From the IMG/VR virus record IMGVR_UViG_3300009593_000122, positions 1 through 23,879 of that record: a stretch of 23,879 nt of DNA; one strand, written 5' to 3'. Below the pieces are notes generated by a model. The model was not told the DNA's origin. It was given only the letters and a program-made list of their open reading frames with translations, and did not search any database. This document shows positions 1-8,344 of this stretch, piece after piece. Position 1 is the first letter of the stretch. Each line of letters opens with the position of its first letter. The translations under genes were made by a program, and so were the position numbers. This stretch comes from a virus.

Positions 1-1343
1 AAACCTATTGTATTTCCACCACCATCATCACTTGCAACTGAACCTTTTGCAGTATCCATAAGTGTGACTGTTGAGAATGCATTTAAGTCTCCAGCATCAC
101 CAATATCTGGTAGACCATATACATTATTAATCTTTAAGAAGTTACCAATTCTAAATGCAGATGCAACATTATCTTTTGATGAAGTTGTTCTTGCTTTATC
201 GAAAGTTAAAAATGAAGGTGTTTGTTTGTCTACTTCAAATCCTCTTACATAAGATTTACCAGCAGATACTACTGCAATAAATTTAGATTCATCTCCAACT
301 GGAGTTGATGTTGAAGTATAAACACCATTATTTGATAGGTTGTTTAAATGTTCTCTGAATGCAAGAGTAAATGGTTGTAATGTATAATCACCAGACTCAT
401 CGAATGTTCTTCGTGCAAGAGTTTCTTGTATTCTGTTGTATTCTGTAATTTCTTGTTTTCTAACTACTTCACCAGCAGACAGTCTCATTAATTCAATAAA
501 GTCTGTTGAGTCGGTTGCAGTTAAAGATTTCTTTGCAAGAACTAATTGTACTTTAAGTCTATCAGCACCTGGCGCATTTTCATTTGATGACCCCTGTGCA
601 TTATCTAATAAAGTTACATCCTCTGTATACGATGTAAAGGTTTCTGCAATATCTACACCAACCTTGTAGGATGGAGTATTAGAATATTTTTCTAAAATAA
701 TTGTTTGTGCTGGAACTTGTACAAACATACCTCTAGTATAAATAATACCTTCTGATATACTTGCAGCTGAACCTGCCATAGACCCTACATCTGTAGAACC
801 TGCTATTGAATAAATTTTAAATTGATTGTTTGATGATACAGAAGAATATCCACCAAGACCATTTGCATCTTGAGTTACTTCATCTATTATTTCACCATCT
901 TGGAATTCTGTATAGAATGTAGAACCAGAGTTACCTGTTGCTTGATACTTAACATGAAGTGTTAAAGAATCAGTTGTAGTTTTTTGACTTGAATTTACAA
1001 CCTTACCTACAACACCAGAGGTTAATCCTTTAAAGAATTTACCTACTGATTCTGCACGAAAAGATTCAGTGGCAGACACACCACTTCCATTAGGATTTGT
1101 ATCCTCAACCCTTACTCCAAAGTATTGATTGTCATAGTTAGTTCTTGCACCAAGGATGATTGCACCCTCTTTGAACATATGAGAACCGAACCTCTCAATT
1201 TGATTTTGAAGTATTGATTGTAATTGTGTTAGTTCCCTAGCCTGTATTGCGGCAGATGGTTTGAAGAGGATACGATGAAAACTCTTATCCTCTGCAAAAT
1301 CATCATAATAAGGACTAACATTAAGGTCTGTTTTTTGAGCCAC
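1..1343 (-). CDS. DUF4815-like phage structural protein, 3' part cut off by window edge
   Basis: A reading frame runs open from a GTG at 1343-1341 to the left edge, giving about 447 residues with no stop. The N-terminus reads MAQKTDLNVSPYYDDFAEDK, followed by FHRILFKPSAAIQARELTQL and then NQIERFGSHMFKEGAIILGA. This N-terminal pattern (early YYDDF, then QARELTQLQ and QIERFGSH) is what I recall from DUF4815 proteins, large virion proteins of marine T4-like phages next to the baseplate genes. The GTG start is chosen because no in-frame ATG lies upstream before the preceding gene's stop at 1355, and AGGAT sits about 10 bases before it. It directly follows gp8, as expected for the last baseplate or short-fibre position. 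The exact virion location is inferred, and the C-terminal end is not visible. Confidence 0.75.
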   Translation of the reverse strand, partial: MAQKTDLNVSPYYDDFAEDKSFHRILFKPSAAIQARELTQLQSILQNQIERFGSHMFKEGAIILGARTNYDNQYFGVRVEDTNPNGSGVSATESFRAESVGKFFKGLTSGVVGKVVNSSQKTTTDSLTLHVKYQATGNSGSTFYTEFQDGEIIDEVTQDANGLGGYSSVSSNNQFKIYSIAGSTDVGSMAGSAASISEGIIYTRGMFVQVPAQTIILEKYSNTPSYKVGVDIAETFTSYTEDVTLLDNAQGSSNENAPGADRLKVQLVLAKKSLTATDSTDFIELMRLSAGEVVRKQEITEYNRIQETLARRTFDESGDYTLQPFTLAFREHLNNLSNNGVYTSTSTPVGDESKFIAVVSAGKSYVRGFEVDKQTPSFLTFDKARTTSSKDNVASAFRIGNFLKINNVYGLPDIGDAGDLNAFSTVTLMDTAKGSVASDDGGGNTIG

Positions 1344-1354
1344 TGTTAGTTATC

Positions 1355-2791
1355 CTACATTTCAATTATTAGTTTTATATCCTCAATCTGGTCAGCTGCC
1401 CTTGCTACTGCACCACGATTCTCTAAATATACAATATCCCCAGAGTTTCTTTGAACTTCTGGATACGCTGCACTCACACCACCACTTGTCAAGATAGTTC
1501 CTTTTTGAGTACTACCTACAAAGACACCATTACTATTTGCAAATGCATTATAGTTTCCTATTGAGTCTACATGTGGTAGATAATAAACATATCTATTAGT
1601 TGAATCAACTGATACTACTTTACCTGTTGCAGTTCCAGTTGTTATGGAAGCTGCACTTGCTATTGTAGCATCTACTGCTGGCATTGTTGCACCAGACTGT
1701 AATGTAATTCTATTTAATGCACTTAATGTTGTTGCACTTGACAAGGTGTTACCACCAGCATTGGTTGGGTTTACAATCAAACCAATTTGTCTAAAGTCGT
1801 TATCTGTTGGGAAGTCACCAGAACCCTCTGCATATTCTAATCGAGAGTTTACGATGACATAGTTTCCACCCAATTCTTCTGTTGGGTCTGAACCATGTCC
1901 ATTCTTAGGACTAATGATTATATCAAAAGCTGCATCTGTTCCAGAAGAACTTGTTGCAGTTCTAAGTAATGCATTATCTATATTTGCAACTGAGTATCCA
2001 CTACCCACTGCATTTACTGTTACTGCTGTAATAGCACCAGAAGACACTGTTACTTGTATTTGTCCACTTGCACCATCACCACTAATTGCAACATTATATG
2101 TACCATCTGAACCATATGAAGAACCACCTGCTGTGACTCTTGCATGTTCTATAGTACCATCTGTTGCACCATTTTCTACATCCCATTGTGCAGAGTTATC
2201 ATCTGTAGCTGCACTTCCTAGTCCACCAACTTCACCCTCAACTCCTGCTTTTGCACCAATAGTTTTTACTGGTATAAAATCGGATGTTACAAATTTAATA
2301 ACATCTGATGCAGAAATAGAATACATAAATTTCCATTTGTATCCATCTGATGTTGTTAGAATGTTTGTTGATGTACCTGTTGGCATTACTGTTGAGTTTG
2401 CACCATTGTTATTTGAGATTACTTTATATACATTGTAATCACTGGTAACAACATAGAATGTTGATGCCCATAAAGTTGATGCACCACTAGTTGCAGTGTT
2501 GCTTGAAGTATAATTATGACGATACTCGTCATACTTTGTGCCTGATGTCCAGTCTCTTCGGATAATGGCATGACTTACATCTGTAGATGAAACTTTCTTA
2601 AGTGCTGTCATATTTGCATATGCATCATACTCATCATTTAGAGAGTCTACTGGAGTAGGCGGGTTTGAGTCGTCTGTCCAAGACAAAGGTCTTCCAATAA
2701 ACATATACATTGCATTACCAGTTTCGGTTGCACTTTGTTTAAATTCCTTTGCGTTGTGGAGACGAAATTTTTCGGTAATTATCGCTGCCAT
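1355..2791 (-). CDS. 8: Baseplate wedge protein gp8
   Basis: Homologue of T4 gp8, a wedge protein that joins gp7, gp10 and gp6 in the baseplate. The N-terminal half has SHAIIRRDW (residues 73-81), matching the PRRDW segment of T4 gp8, and GYKWKFMYSI (150-159), matching GYVWEYLFEI. The last residues, GDIVYLENRG...ADQIEDIKLIIEM, line up with GEMIYMENR...DQTEEINILF of T4. At 478 aa it is longer than T4 gp8 (334 aa). The extra length includes a Gly/Ser-rich beta-type stretch around residues 215-295 with VTAGGSSYGSDGTY and AVGSGYSVAN, which resembles surface-loop repeats of marine phage structural proteins. The gene has its own Shine-Dalgarno (AGAGGAAAGG) and two tandem late promoters upstream, so it can be transcribed apart from the gp7-like gene. 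Confidence 0.9.
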   Translation of the reverse strand: MAAIITEKFRLHNAKEFKQSATETGNAMYMFIGRPLSWTDDSNPPTPVDSLNDEYDAYANMTALKKVSSTDVSHAIIRRDWTSGTKYDEYRHNYTSSNTATSGASTLWASTFYVVTSDYNVYKVISNNNGANSTVMPTGTSTNILTTSDGYKWKFMYSISASDVIKFVTSDFIPVKTIGAKAGVEGEVGGLGSAATDDNSAQWDVENGATDGTIEHARVTAGGSSYGSDGTYNVAISGDGASGQIQVTVSSGAITAVTVNAVGSGYSVANIDNALLRTATSSSGTDAAFDIIISPKNGHGSDPTEELGGNYVIVNSRLEYAEGSGDFPTDNDFRQIGLIVNPTNAGGNTLSSATTLSALNRITLQSGATMPAVDATIASAASITTGTATGKVVSVDSTNRYVYYLPHVDSIGNYNAFANSNGVFVGSTQKGTILTSGGVSAAYPEVQRNSGDIVYLENRGAVARAADQIEDIKLIIEM

Positions 2792-2831
2792 TTTATCCTT
2801 TCCTCTAAGTTAAAATTAATTTCTATTATAG

Positions 2832-2849
2832 TATTTATATGTATTTATA
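2832..2849 (-). promoter_or_regulatory. Two tandem T4-type late promoters ahead of gp8
   Basis: The plus strand shows TATTTATA at 2832-2839 and again at 2842-2849, so the minus strand carries two exact TATAAATA boxes 10 bp apart. The first-mentioned box would start RNA near 2826, leaving a leader of about 35 bases with a good ribosome site before the ATG at 2791. The other box overlaps the stop codon of the gp7-like gene. Function follows from the known T4 late consensus read by the gp55 sigma factor. Confidence 0.75.
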
Positions 2850-5800
2850 CACCAGATTGTACAGAAGCTGGATAATTTAATATCATACTTCTTCCACTGT
2901 GTTCTTGTAAATCATTAATACTTTCTTTTGGATATAAAGTACTTATATCACTAATTTTAACACCTTCATAAGGTGCTTCAACAAGTACTCTACCTGCTTC
3001 ATTCTCCATGAGAATATTATCACCATCTTCCTGTGTTATTCTTTCCTCAAATTTAAGGGATTGAGAGAAACCTATTTTTGCAAGGTCACCTAGTGTTGGG
3101 CCTAGTCTTTCGACTGGTTCACCAAATGATATTGCGTTTTCTTGGATTAGTCTACTATCATCTTCGAGGACAAGTGTATCTTGTTCTTCGGTTTTCATGA
3201 AGTATGAACCCAAGTTATATGACCTTTCAGTCACAAATCTTTCATGTTTTTCTAAGTCTGTTGCATCTTCTAATGCAAGTCTACTACCATCTTCTAAAGT
3301 TAATTCTTCGGTTGGGTCTACTGACCATAAATCACCAACATAATAATGACCATCTGTAGTAGTATATGAATTATATTTTTCTGGTTCTGGTTCTGCCATT
3401 AAGAACCCATGGTCTAATTCTTCTATTAAATATAAACCATCTTCTGTTACAATAAACTCTTCATCAACATTTGCAACTGAGTTGATTCTTTTTGCATCGG
3501 ATGGAATCATTGCATTTGCAAATAATCCACCAACATTATTTCTATCTGATTGTTTAACTATTGTATTAGAACCATCAAAAGAATTTATAGTATTAGTTCT
3601 TTTTGCAGATGCTTCTATATTATTAATTATAGAACCACTGGTTGCACTCTTAATTGTTTCACCCCATTCAAGTCCACCAACCATTGCAATCGTAGTTGCA
3701 TTTGCACTACCTCTTAGACCATGTTGATTTAAATCTTCTTTACTGTCTGGGACAATAGTTAGTGTCCTACCAGATTTAGTATTTGCACTTGCAAATGTTT
3801 GTAACATTGTAATGTTTTTTCTTTGTTGTCTGTTTGCACCTTCATAGAATTCAGATGCTTTGAAGAATGCATTAGGGTCAAGTGTGCCTGGCGGATGAAT
3901 ATTATTATCTGGGTCAATCACTTGATTTTGTGGTGGAGTAACTACTGGAGAGTTATGTCCTATGTCAACTTTAACTATATTCTCATGTACATGATGTTCT
4001 TCTATTGTTATTGCAGTAAAGTGTGTTGTATTACCAGCTTCATTTGTAATTACTTCTGTTGCAAAACTTCCTACATTTGCACCAAATGAATCTGAACCTT
4101 CCCAAACAATAATAAATTTATTGACTGTATCGTGTTCCATAACACGACCTAACTTACCAGAAGTTGCACCTTTAACAGTTTGACCTATTGACAATGCATT
4201 GTTTAAAGTGTTATAATAGAGTCTGGTATGTGCATAGTGAGGATATATCTCTAATTCTTTTACGACTTCATGACCATGTGCAGTCACATTTGCACGAATT
4301 ATCCTATCGTATAATCCAACATCTGATTCTGTAATATCTTGTCCTATAATAAATGCTTGTCCAGAACCTTGGTCTGTTTTAACACTTGCATCTACTACTG
4401 TAGTAACAATTGCTTTTCTACCAGATGATTCTCCAACAATACCATGGACAAATTCTATGTCTGTATCTGATTGGTCTGTTTTCCAATCACCATGAGTTTC
4501 CTTAAACAAACCATAGATACCTGCTCTTCCACCTTCGGAAGTTAATTGTTTCATTGCAGTATGGTCTGGTCTAATTTGGTCTATAGTTAATGTTGTACCA
4601 GATATAGATATGACTCTACCTGTAATTGTTCCAATATCACCACTTGCAGTTTTAAATAAATTCTGTGATACTGTTTCTCCAACTGTAAATGCAGTTGAAC
4701 CAGCTGGTGACATATCTGTTGTACTTAATGTTAATTGTAATCTATCGTCTGCAATAAATCTTTCGGTTACTACTACACCAGAGTTATCTTCGTAAATTAT
4801 GTTTTGTTCTTCTGCATAAAATACATCTTCTTCTCCAGATGCAACTGTTCCTTCTTCCAGAATAACTTTTGCTGGGTCAATCTTAGAACCAATATAAAGT
4901 GTTGGTACGAATGACCTTGTAACTCTGTCACCATCGAACCCATCATCGTTAGAACCTGTTCTATATGCCTCTGCACTACCATCTAAATTATTAACAATTG
5001 CAACCTCTCCAAAGAAGATTGTACCTGCTGGGTTTAATAATTGTTGTACTACTGAACGATAGTTGTTAATACTTTGACCAACTTTAATTACATATGAGAA
5101 GTCTTGATAGAATTTTGAATCTTGTATTCTTTGTGCAGTTACAGATGGGAAACCTATATCACTTGTATAGTTACCATCTACTTTACTAATTGAATTATTT
5201 TTTGCACCAACTGTTGCTGGATTACCTTCTAATATCTGGAATGTTTTTCCATCGGATGCAGTTACAGTTTCATTCTTTCTAAACATACCTTGTGTAGGGT
5301 CAATACTTACTACACCTTTATCATTGTCTACAACTTTAATTGTACCTGTTGCTCCAGAAGCTGCACCTGTAACTGTAGTATCAACTACTGGTATTGCAGA
5401 TGCTCTACCAAAGATAAAGTGATGTCTAAAATATGGTATACCAGAAGATTTATCAAAGTGATTACCTTCTTCTATAACTCTTAGTTGTCCAATCTTTCCA
5501 ATCTCATTACCATAAGGTAAAAGTTTTGCACCAACACCTGTAGTAAAACTATTTTGTTTGACTGTTGCAGTTGCACCAGAAGCTGCACCTGTAACTGTAT
5601 CACCTACACCAAATGTTGTAGTATCGGTTGTAGTTTGTAGTTTTGCAATGACAAGTTTGTTTGCACCTTTATCATGGTCAACTAATCTTCCTGTTGTAGT
5701 TCCAGATGTGACTGTTTCTCCAATTGTAAAATTAGGTGTAGTTTCTTCTGTATAGAATACTTCACCACCAACAAATGCTTGTGGAAGAGATGTATATCCT

Positions 5801-7782
5801 ACACCACTAGTTAACATTCTAACTCTTGATATTGCACCTGTTGGATTTGCACCAGATTGGTCAAAAAGAATTTTGTTTTCTCCTGTTGACTGTAATCCAT
5901 CTTCCAGAATTAAAGTTGTTTCTTCTGGTTCTGCAAATACTTCTATAAGTGTTCCTGCGTTACCAACATAATTTGCATGACCACTCTGTGCATAAGTTCC
6001 TGTAAAGACAATAGAACTTCCATTGAGACCTATGTTTGCAGCTCCTCGTACTTCTTCAAATACTGAGAATGAAATATTACCACCCTGTGCAGTTATATTT
6101 TGTGTTGCATCTGACCTCTTAACTCTTACCATTACTTTTTCTGCATCATAAACTAAAAGATTATTATGATTGTCTCTTCCAGTAAATGTAGTTTGTCCAC
6201 CAGATGCAGTGAATTCAAATGAACCAAATGTAGTTCCACTTTCTAAAAGTACATCACCAGATATAGAAGTAACCTCACCCAACGAAAGTGTTCCACCACT
6301 TCCTGTATTATCAAATACAACTAAGTCACCATCTTCGTATCCTGTTCCTCGATTAGATGGGTCTACTAAAACCTTTTCTACTTTTGCATCTTCAATATTA
6401 CCAACAAGTGTTTTTGCCGCTTGACCTATACCAAGTTCTGATTGTGGTAAATTAACTGTAACATTTTCTGATATAGAATATAATGCACCCTTTGAATTCT
6501 CTTCGGATTTTATTGAACCACCAATTACAGCTTCTGATTGTGGTGTGTTAACTGTTTCTCTTACTAAGATTGGTGTTCTACCATGAACTTCATTATTACT
6601 ATTATCAGTTTGTGTTCCTTCTTCTAATAAGAGAAGATTATTGACATCTGGATTTACATTGTCTGTTTTAGTTTCTAATTGGAATGCTTCAGTATCATCT
6701 GATTCAGATGAGAAGAATCCTGTTCCAGTTCCAGACTCAAGTCTTAATTGAACATTACTATTCTCTTCGTCAAGGTCTGAGACTATACCTCTTACTACTG
6801 CATTGTGAAATTTAAGTTCTGTTTCTCTTGATTGTAATTCTATTTTGTCACCAATGTTTAATGAACCTATGTAAGGCTCCATAATTACTACTCGGTAAAC
6901 ATTATCTCCTTCTCCAGAAGTAACCCTTGTAATTGTGTCTGCTTGTATGTTTGCTGTTATTCTACCTTCTGCTCTTTTTATTATTTTTCCTTTTTCATAT
7001 TCGAGTAGATTTTTTTCTGAGAATAAATGTAGTACTGTAGATTCTGTCCATTTAGATTCTGAGGGTTTTACAATGTTATCTCTAGGATATACAATCTCTA
7101 TGTCTTCATTATACAATACTCTAAATAAGAAATCATATGATGCCATACTACCTTTTGCAAGATAGATATTATTAATATGTTTTGCAAGTAATCTTTTATC
7201 TGCAATTATTTTTGTGTCAATTGAAGGCATGAAGTCTTTTCGGAAGTATTCCAAAAAGTCACCAGTGGTTTTGTCTACATCTGCATAATCTAATAGATTA
7301 TTTGCAGCGAACAATGCACCACCTTCAAATGAATTTGCCTTTGCAGTGTAACTACTATTTTGACCAACAATAGTTTCACCTATTAGGAATTGTGATTCGG
7401 TGAACATTTCAACATAAAGTTTATTAGATGTATTTCCTATAACATCGATTCTTGCAGTTGCACCAGATGTTGACCCAACTACATATTCACCTATTTCCCA
7501 AGAACCAGTTTGTGTAGCTCCTAGATTGTTTTGTTCGTACAAGAATTTTGCTTTATCTAAAGGTGATGGAGAGAAGGTTGCAGTTTCTTGTAAGACTGCA
7601 CCTTCTCCATCTTCTAATCCTATTGTCTCAAGGTCTGTGCCTTGTTCAAAGATAAGAATACCCTTCTCAAGAAAGTCAAAGTATGCAGACAAAAACTGTT
7701 TAAGTCCTTGTCCTTCCTCACTAATGTACTCTGGTAAGAGTTCATCAATCTGGTCTACTATTCTATCATTGAGAATGGGCAT
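2845..7782 (-). CDS. 7: Very large baseplate wedge protein, gp7-like
   Basis: The gene encodes 1645 residues and lies between gp6 and gp8, the position of gene 7 in T4-like phages. The N-terminus (DQIDELLPEYISEEG, then FLSAYFDFLEK, residues 10-40) resembles that of marine T4-like gp7 proteins. T4 gp7 is about 1030 aa, so this is much enlarged. The excess seems to come from two repeat types: beta modules of the form GETVTGxxSGATxxV (first copy about residues 95-148) and short acidic motifs of the form LxLEDGxxL (near residue 56, and several near the C-terminus: LEDGSRLALEDATD, VLEDDSRLIQENA, ITQEDGDNILMEN). The start has AAGGAT at a suitable distance. The gp7 call rests mainly on position and N-terminus; the repeat-rich body could instead belong to a fibre-connecting protein. 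Confidence 0.65.
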   Translation of the reverse strand: MPILNDRIVDQIDELLPEYISEEGQGLKQFLSAYFDFLEKGILIFEQGTDLETIGLEDGEGAVLQETATFSPSPLDKAKFLYEQNNLGATQTGSWEIGEYVVGSTSGATARIDVIGNTSNKLYVEMFTESQFLIGETIVGQNSSYTAKANSFEGGALFAANNLLDYADVDKTTGDFLEYFRKDFMPSIDTKIIADKRLLAKHINNIYLAKGSMASYDFLFRVLYNEDIEIVYPRDNIVKPSESKWTESTVLHLFSEKNLLEYEKGKIIKRAEGRITANIQADTITRVTSGEGDNVYRVVIMEPYIGSLNIGDKIELQSRETELKFHNAVVRGIVSDLDEENSNVQLRLESGTGTGFFSSESDDTEAFQLETKTDNVNPDVNNLLLLEEGTQTDNSNNEVHGRTPILVRETVNTPQSEAVIGGSIKSEENSKGALYSISENVTVNLPQSELGIGQAAKTLVGNIEDAKVEKVLVDPSNRGTGYEDGDLVVFDNTGSGGTLSLGEVTSISGDVLLESGTTFGSFEFTASGGQTTFTGRDNHNNLLVYDAEKVMVRVKRSDATQNITAQGGNISFSVFEEVRGAANIGLNGSSIVFTGTYAQSGHANYVGNAGTLIEVFAEPEETTLILEDGLQSTGENKILFDQSGANPTGAISRVRMLTSGVGYTSLPQAFVGGEVFYTEETTPNFTIGETVTSGTTTGRLVDHDKGANKLVIAKLQTTTDTTTFGVGDTVTGAASGATATVKQNSFTTGVGAKLLPYGNEIGKIGQLRVIEEGNHFDKSSGIPYFRHHFIFGRASAIPVVDTTVTGAASGATGTIKVVDNDKGVVSIDPTQGMFRKNETVTASDGKTFQILEGNPATVGAKNNSISKVDGNYTSDIGFPSVTAQRIQDSKFYQDFSYVIKVGQSINNYRSVVQQLLNPAGTIFFGEVAIVNNLDGSAEAYRTGSNDDGFDGDRVTRSFVPTLYIGSKIDPAKVILEEGTVASGEEDVFYAEEQNIIYEDNSGVVVTERFIADDRLQLTLSTTDMSPAGSTAFTVGETVSQNLFKTASGDIGTITGRVISISGTTLTIDQIRPDHTAMKQLTSEGGRAGIYGLFKETHGDWKTDQSDTDIEFVHGIVGESSGRKAIVTTVVDASVKTDQGSGQAFIIGQDITESDVGLYDRIIRANVTAHGHEVVKELEIYPHYAHTRLYYNTLNNALSIGQTVKGATSGKLGRVMEHDTVNKFIIVWEGSDSFGANVGSFATEVITNEAGNTTHFTAITIEEHHVHENIVKVDIGHNSPVVTPPQNQVIDPDNNIHPPGTLDPNAFFKASEFYEGANRQQRKNITMLQTFASANTKSGRTLTIVPDSKEDLNQHGLRGSANATTIAMVGGLEWGETIKSATSGSIINNIEASAKRTNTINSFDGSNTIVKQSDRNNVGGLFANAMIPSDAKRINSVANVDEEFIVTEDGLYLIEELDHGFLMAEPEPEKYNSYTTTDGHYYVGDLWSVDPTEELTLEDGSRLALEDATDLEKHERFVTERSYNLGSYFMKTEEQDTLVLEDDSRLIQENAISFGEPVERLGPTLGDLAKIGFSQSLKFEERITQEDGDNILMENEAGRVLVEAPYEGVKISDISTLYPKESINDLQEHSGRSMILNYPASVQSGV

Positions 7783-7794
7783 TATTAATTATCC

Positions 7795-8262
7795 TTATGC
7801 AATAGTGTAAGAATTACCACCTAAAACAACCCAACCATAAGTTGAACCTGTGTACAACATTTGTACAGTGTCCCCAGCTGAATCAAGTTGCACATATGAA
7901 CCACCAGTAAAAGTACCAGATGGAGTTATTCTTGCATTAGCACCACCATCGGATACTAGTACAAAATATTTAACTTGACCTGTTGAACCATTTCCTAAAG
8001 TTAGGATATCAGTTCCACTTCCACTTGAAGTTACATAGTGTGCAAACTTACCTACTGTTGCAGTTGCAGCGTTTGAACTGAATGTTACAGCTTCTGCTGA
8101 TTGTGCAAATCCAAGGTAGTCTGGAAGGTTATTTAAAACATTACTGACTGTAACCTTTTTGTTTACTGGAGTACCAGAAGGGTCGTCAATAACATGAAGC
8201 AAGTCTTCACCTGCGATGCCTGTCCCTAAGTCGGACAATGCTGTTACTTTTTTATCTGCCAT
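7795..8262 (-). CDS. Small fibre-like virion protein
   Basis: 155 residues. The N-terminus contains KVTALSDLGTGIAGEDLLHV followed by IDDPSGTPVNKKVTVSNVL, a motif I associate with the particle-attaching ends of tail-fibre and adhesin proteins in many marine phages. The rest is Gly/Ser/Thr-rich with alternating hydrophobic residues, ending in DTVQMLYTGSTYGWVVLGGN, a beta pattern typical of short fibre or decoration domains. It lies between gp6 and the gp7-like gene, behind a terminator, with a strong ribosome site (AGAGAGGAAA). A baseplate-attached short fibre or decoration trimer is the most likely role, but this is inferred from composition and context; no enzymatic motif is visible. Confidence 0.55.
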   Translation of the reverse strand: MADKKVTALSDLGTGIAGEDLLHVIDDPSGTPVNKKVTVSNVLNNLPDYLGFAQSAEAVTFSSNAATATVGKFAHYVTSSGSGTDILTLGNGSTGQVKYFVLVSDGGANARITPSGTFTGGSYVQLDSAGDTVQMLYTGSTYGWVVLGGNSYTIA

Positions 8263-8290
8263 TTTAAGTTTCCTCTCTAATTTAGCATGT

Positions 8291-8311
8291 TAAAAACCCA
8301 CAACATGTGGG
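8291..8311 (-). terminator. Rho-independent terminator after gp6
   Basis: On the minus strand CCCACA, loop TGT, TGTGGG forms a perfect 6-bp GC-rich stem followed directly by TTTTTA. It lies 34-54 bases after the gp6 stop, in the 82-base gap before the next gene. It matches the textbook intrinsic terminator and would end or reduce the gp25-gp6 transcript. Confidence 0.75.
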
Positions 8312-8319
8312 AATATTAC

Positions 8320-8337
8320 TTCGTGCATATACACGAA
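8320..8337 (-). other. Second hairpin between gp6 and the terminator
   Basis: TTCGTG and CACGAA form a perfect 6-bp stem around a 6-base loop CATATA, just 8 bases after the gp6 stop and upstream of the terminator. It has no T-tract of its own, so it may protect the mRNA 3' end or be part of the terminator. Confidence 0.45.
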
Positions 8338-8344
8338 TCATAGT

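Noticed and set aside
1914-2438. Plus-strand open frame of 174 codons, and similar ones at 3482, 6170, 17441 and 22247 on either strand.
   Set aside because: They lie opposite well-supported structural genes and have shadow composition (Pro/Ser/Val-rich).
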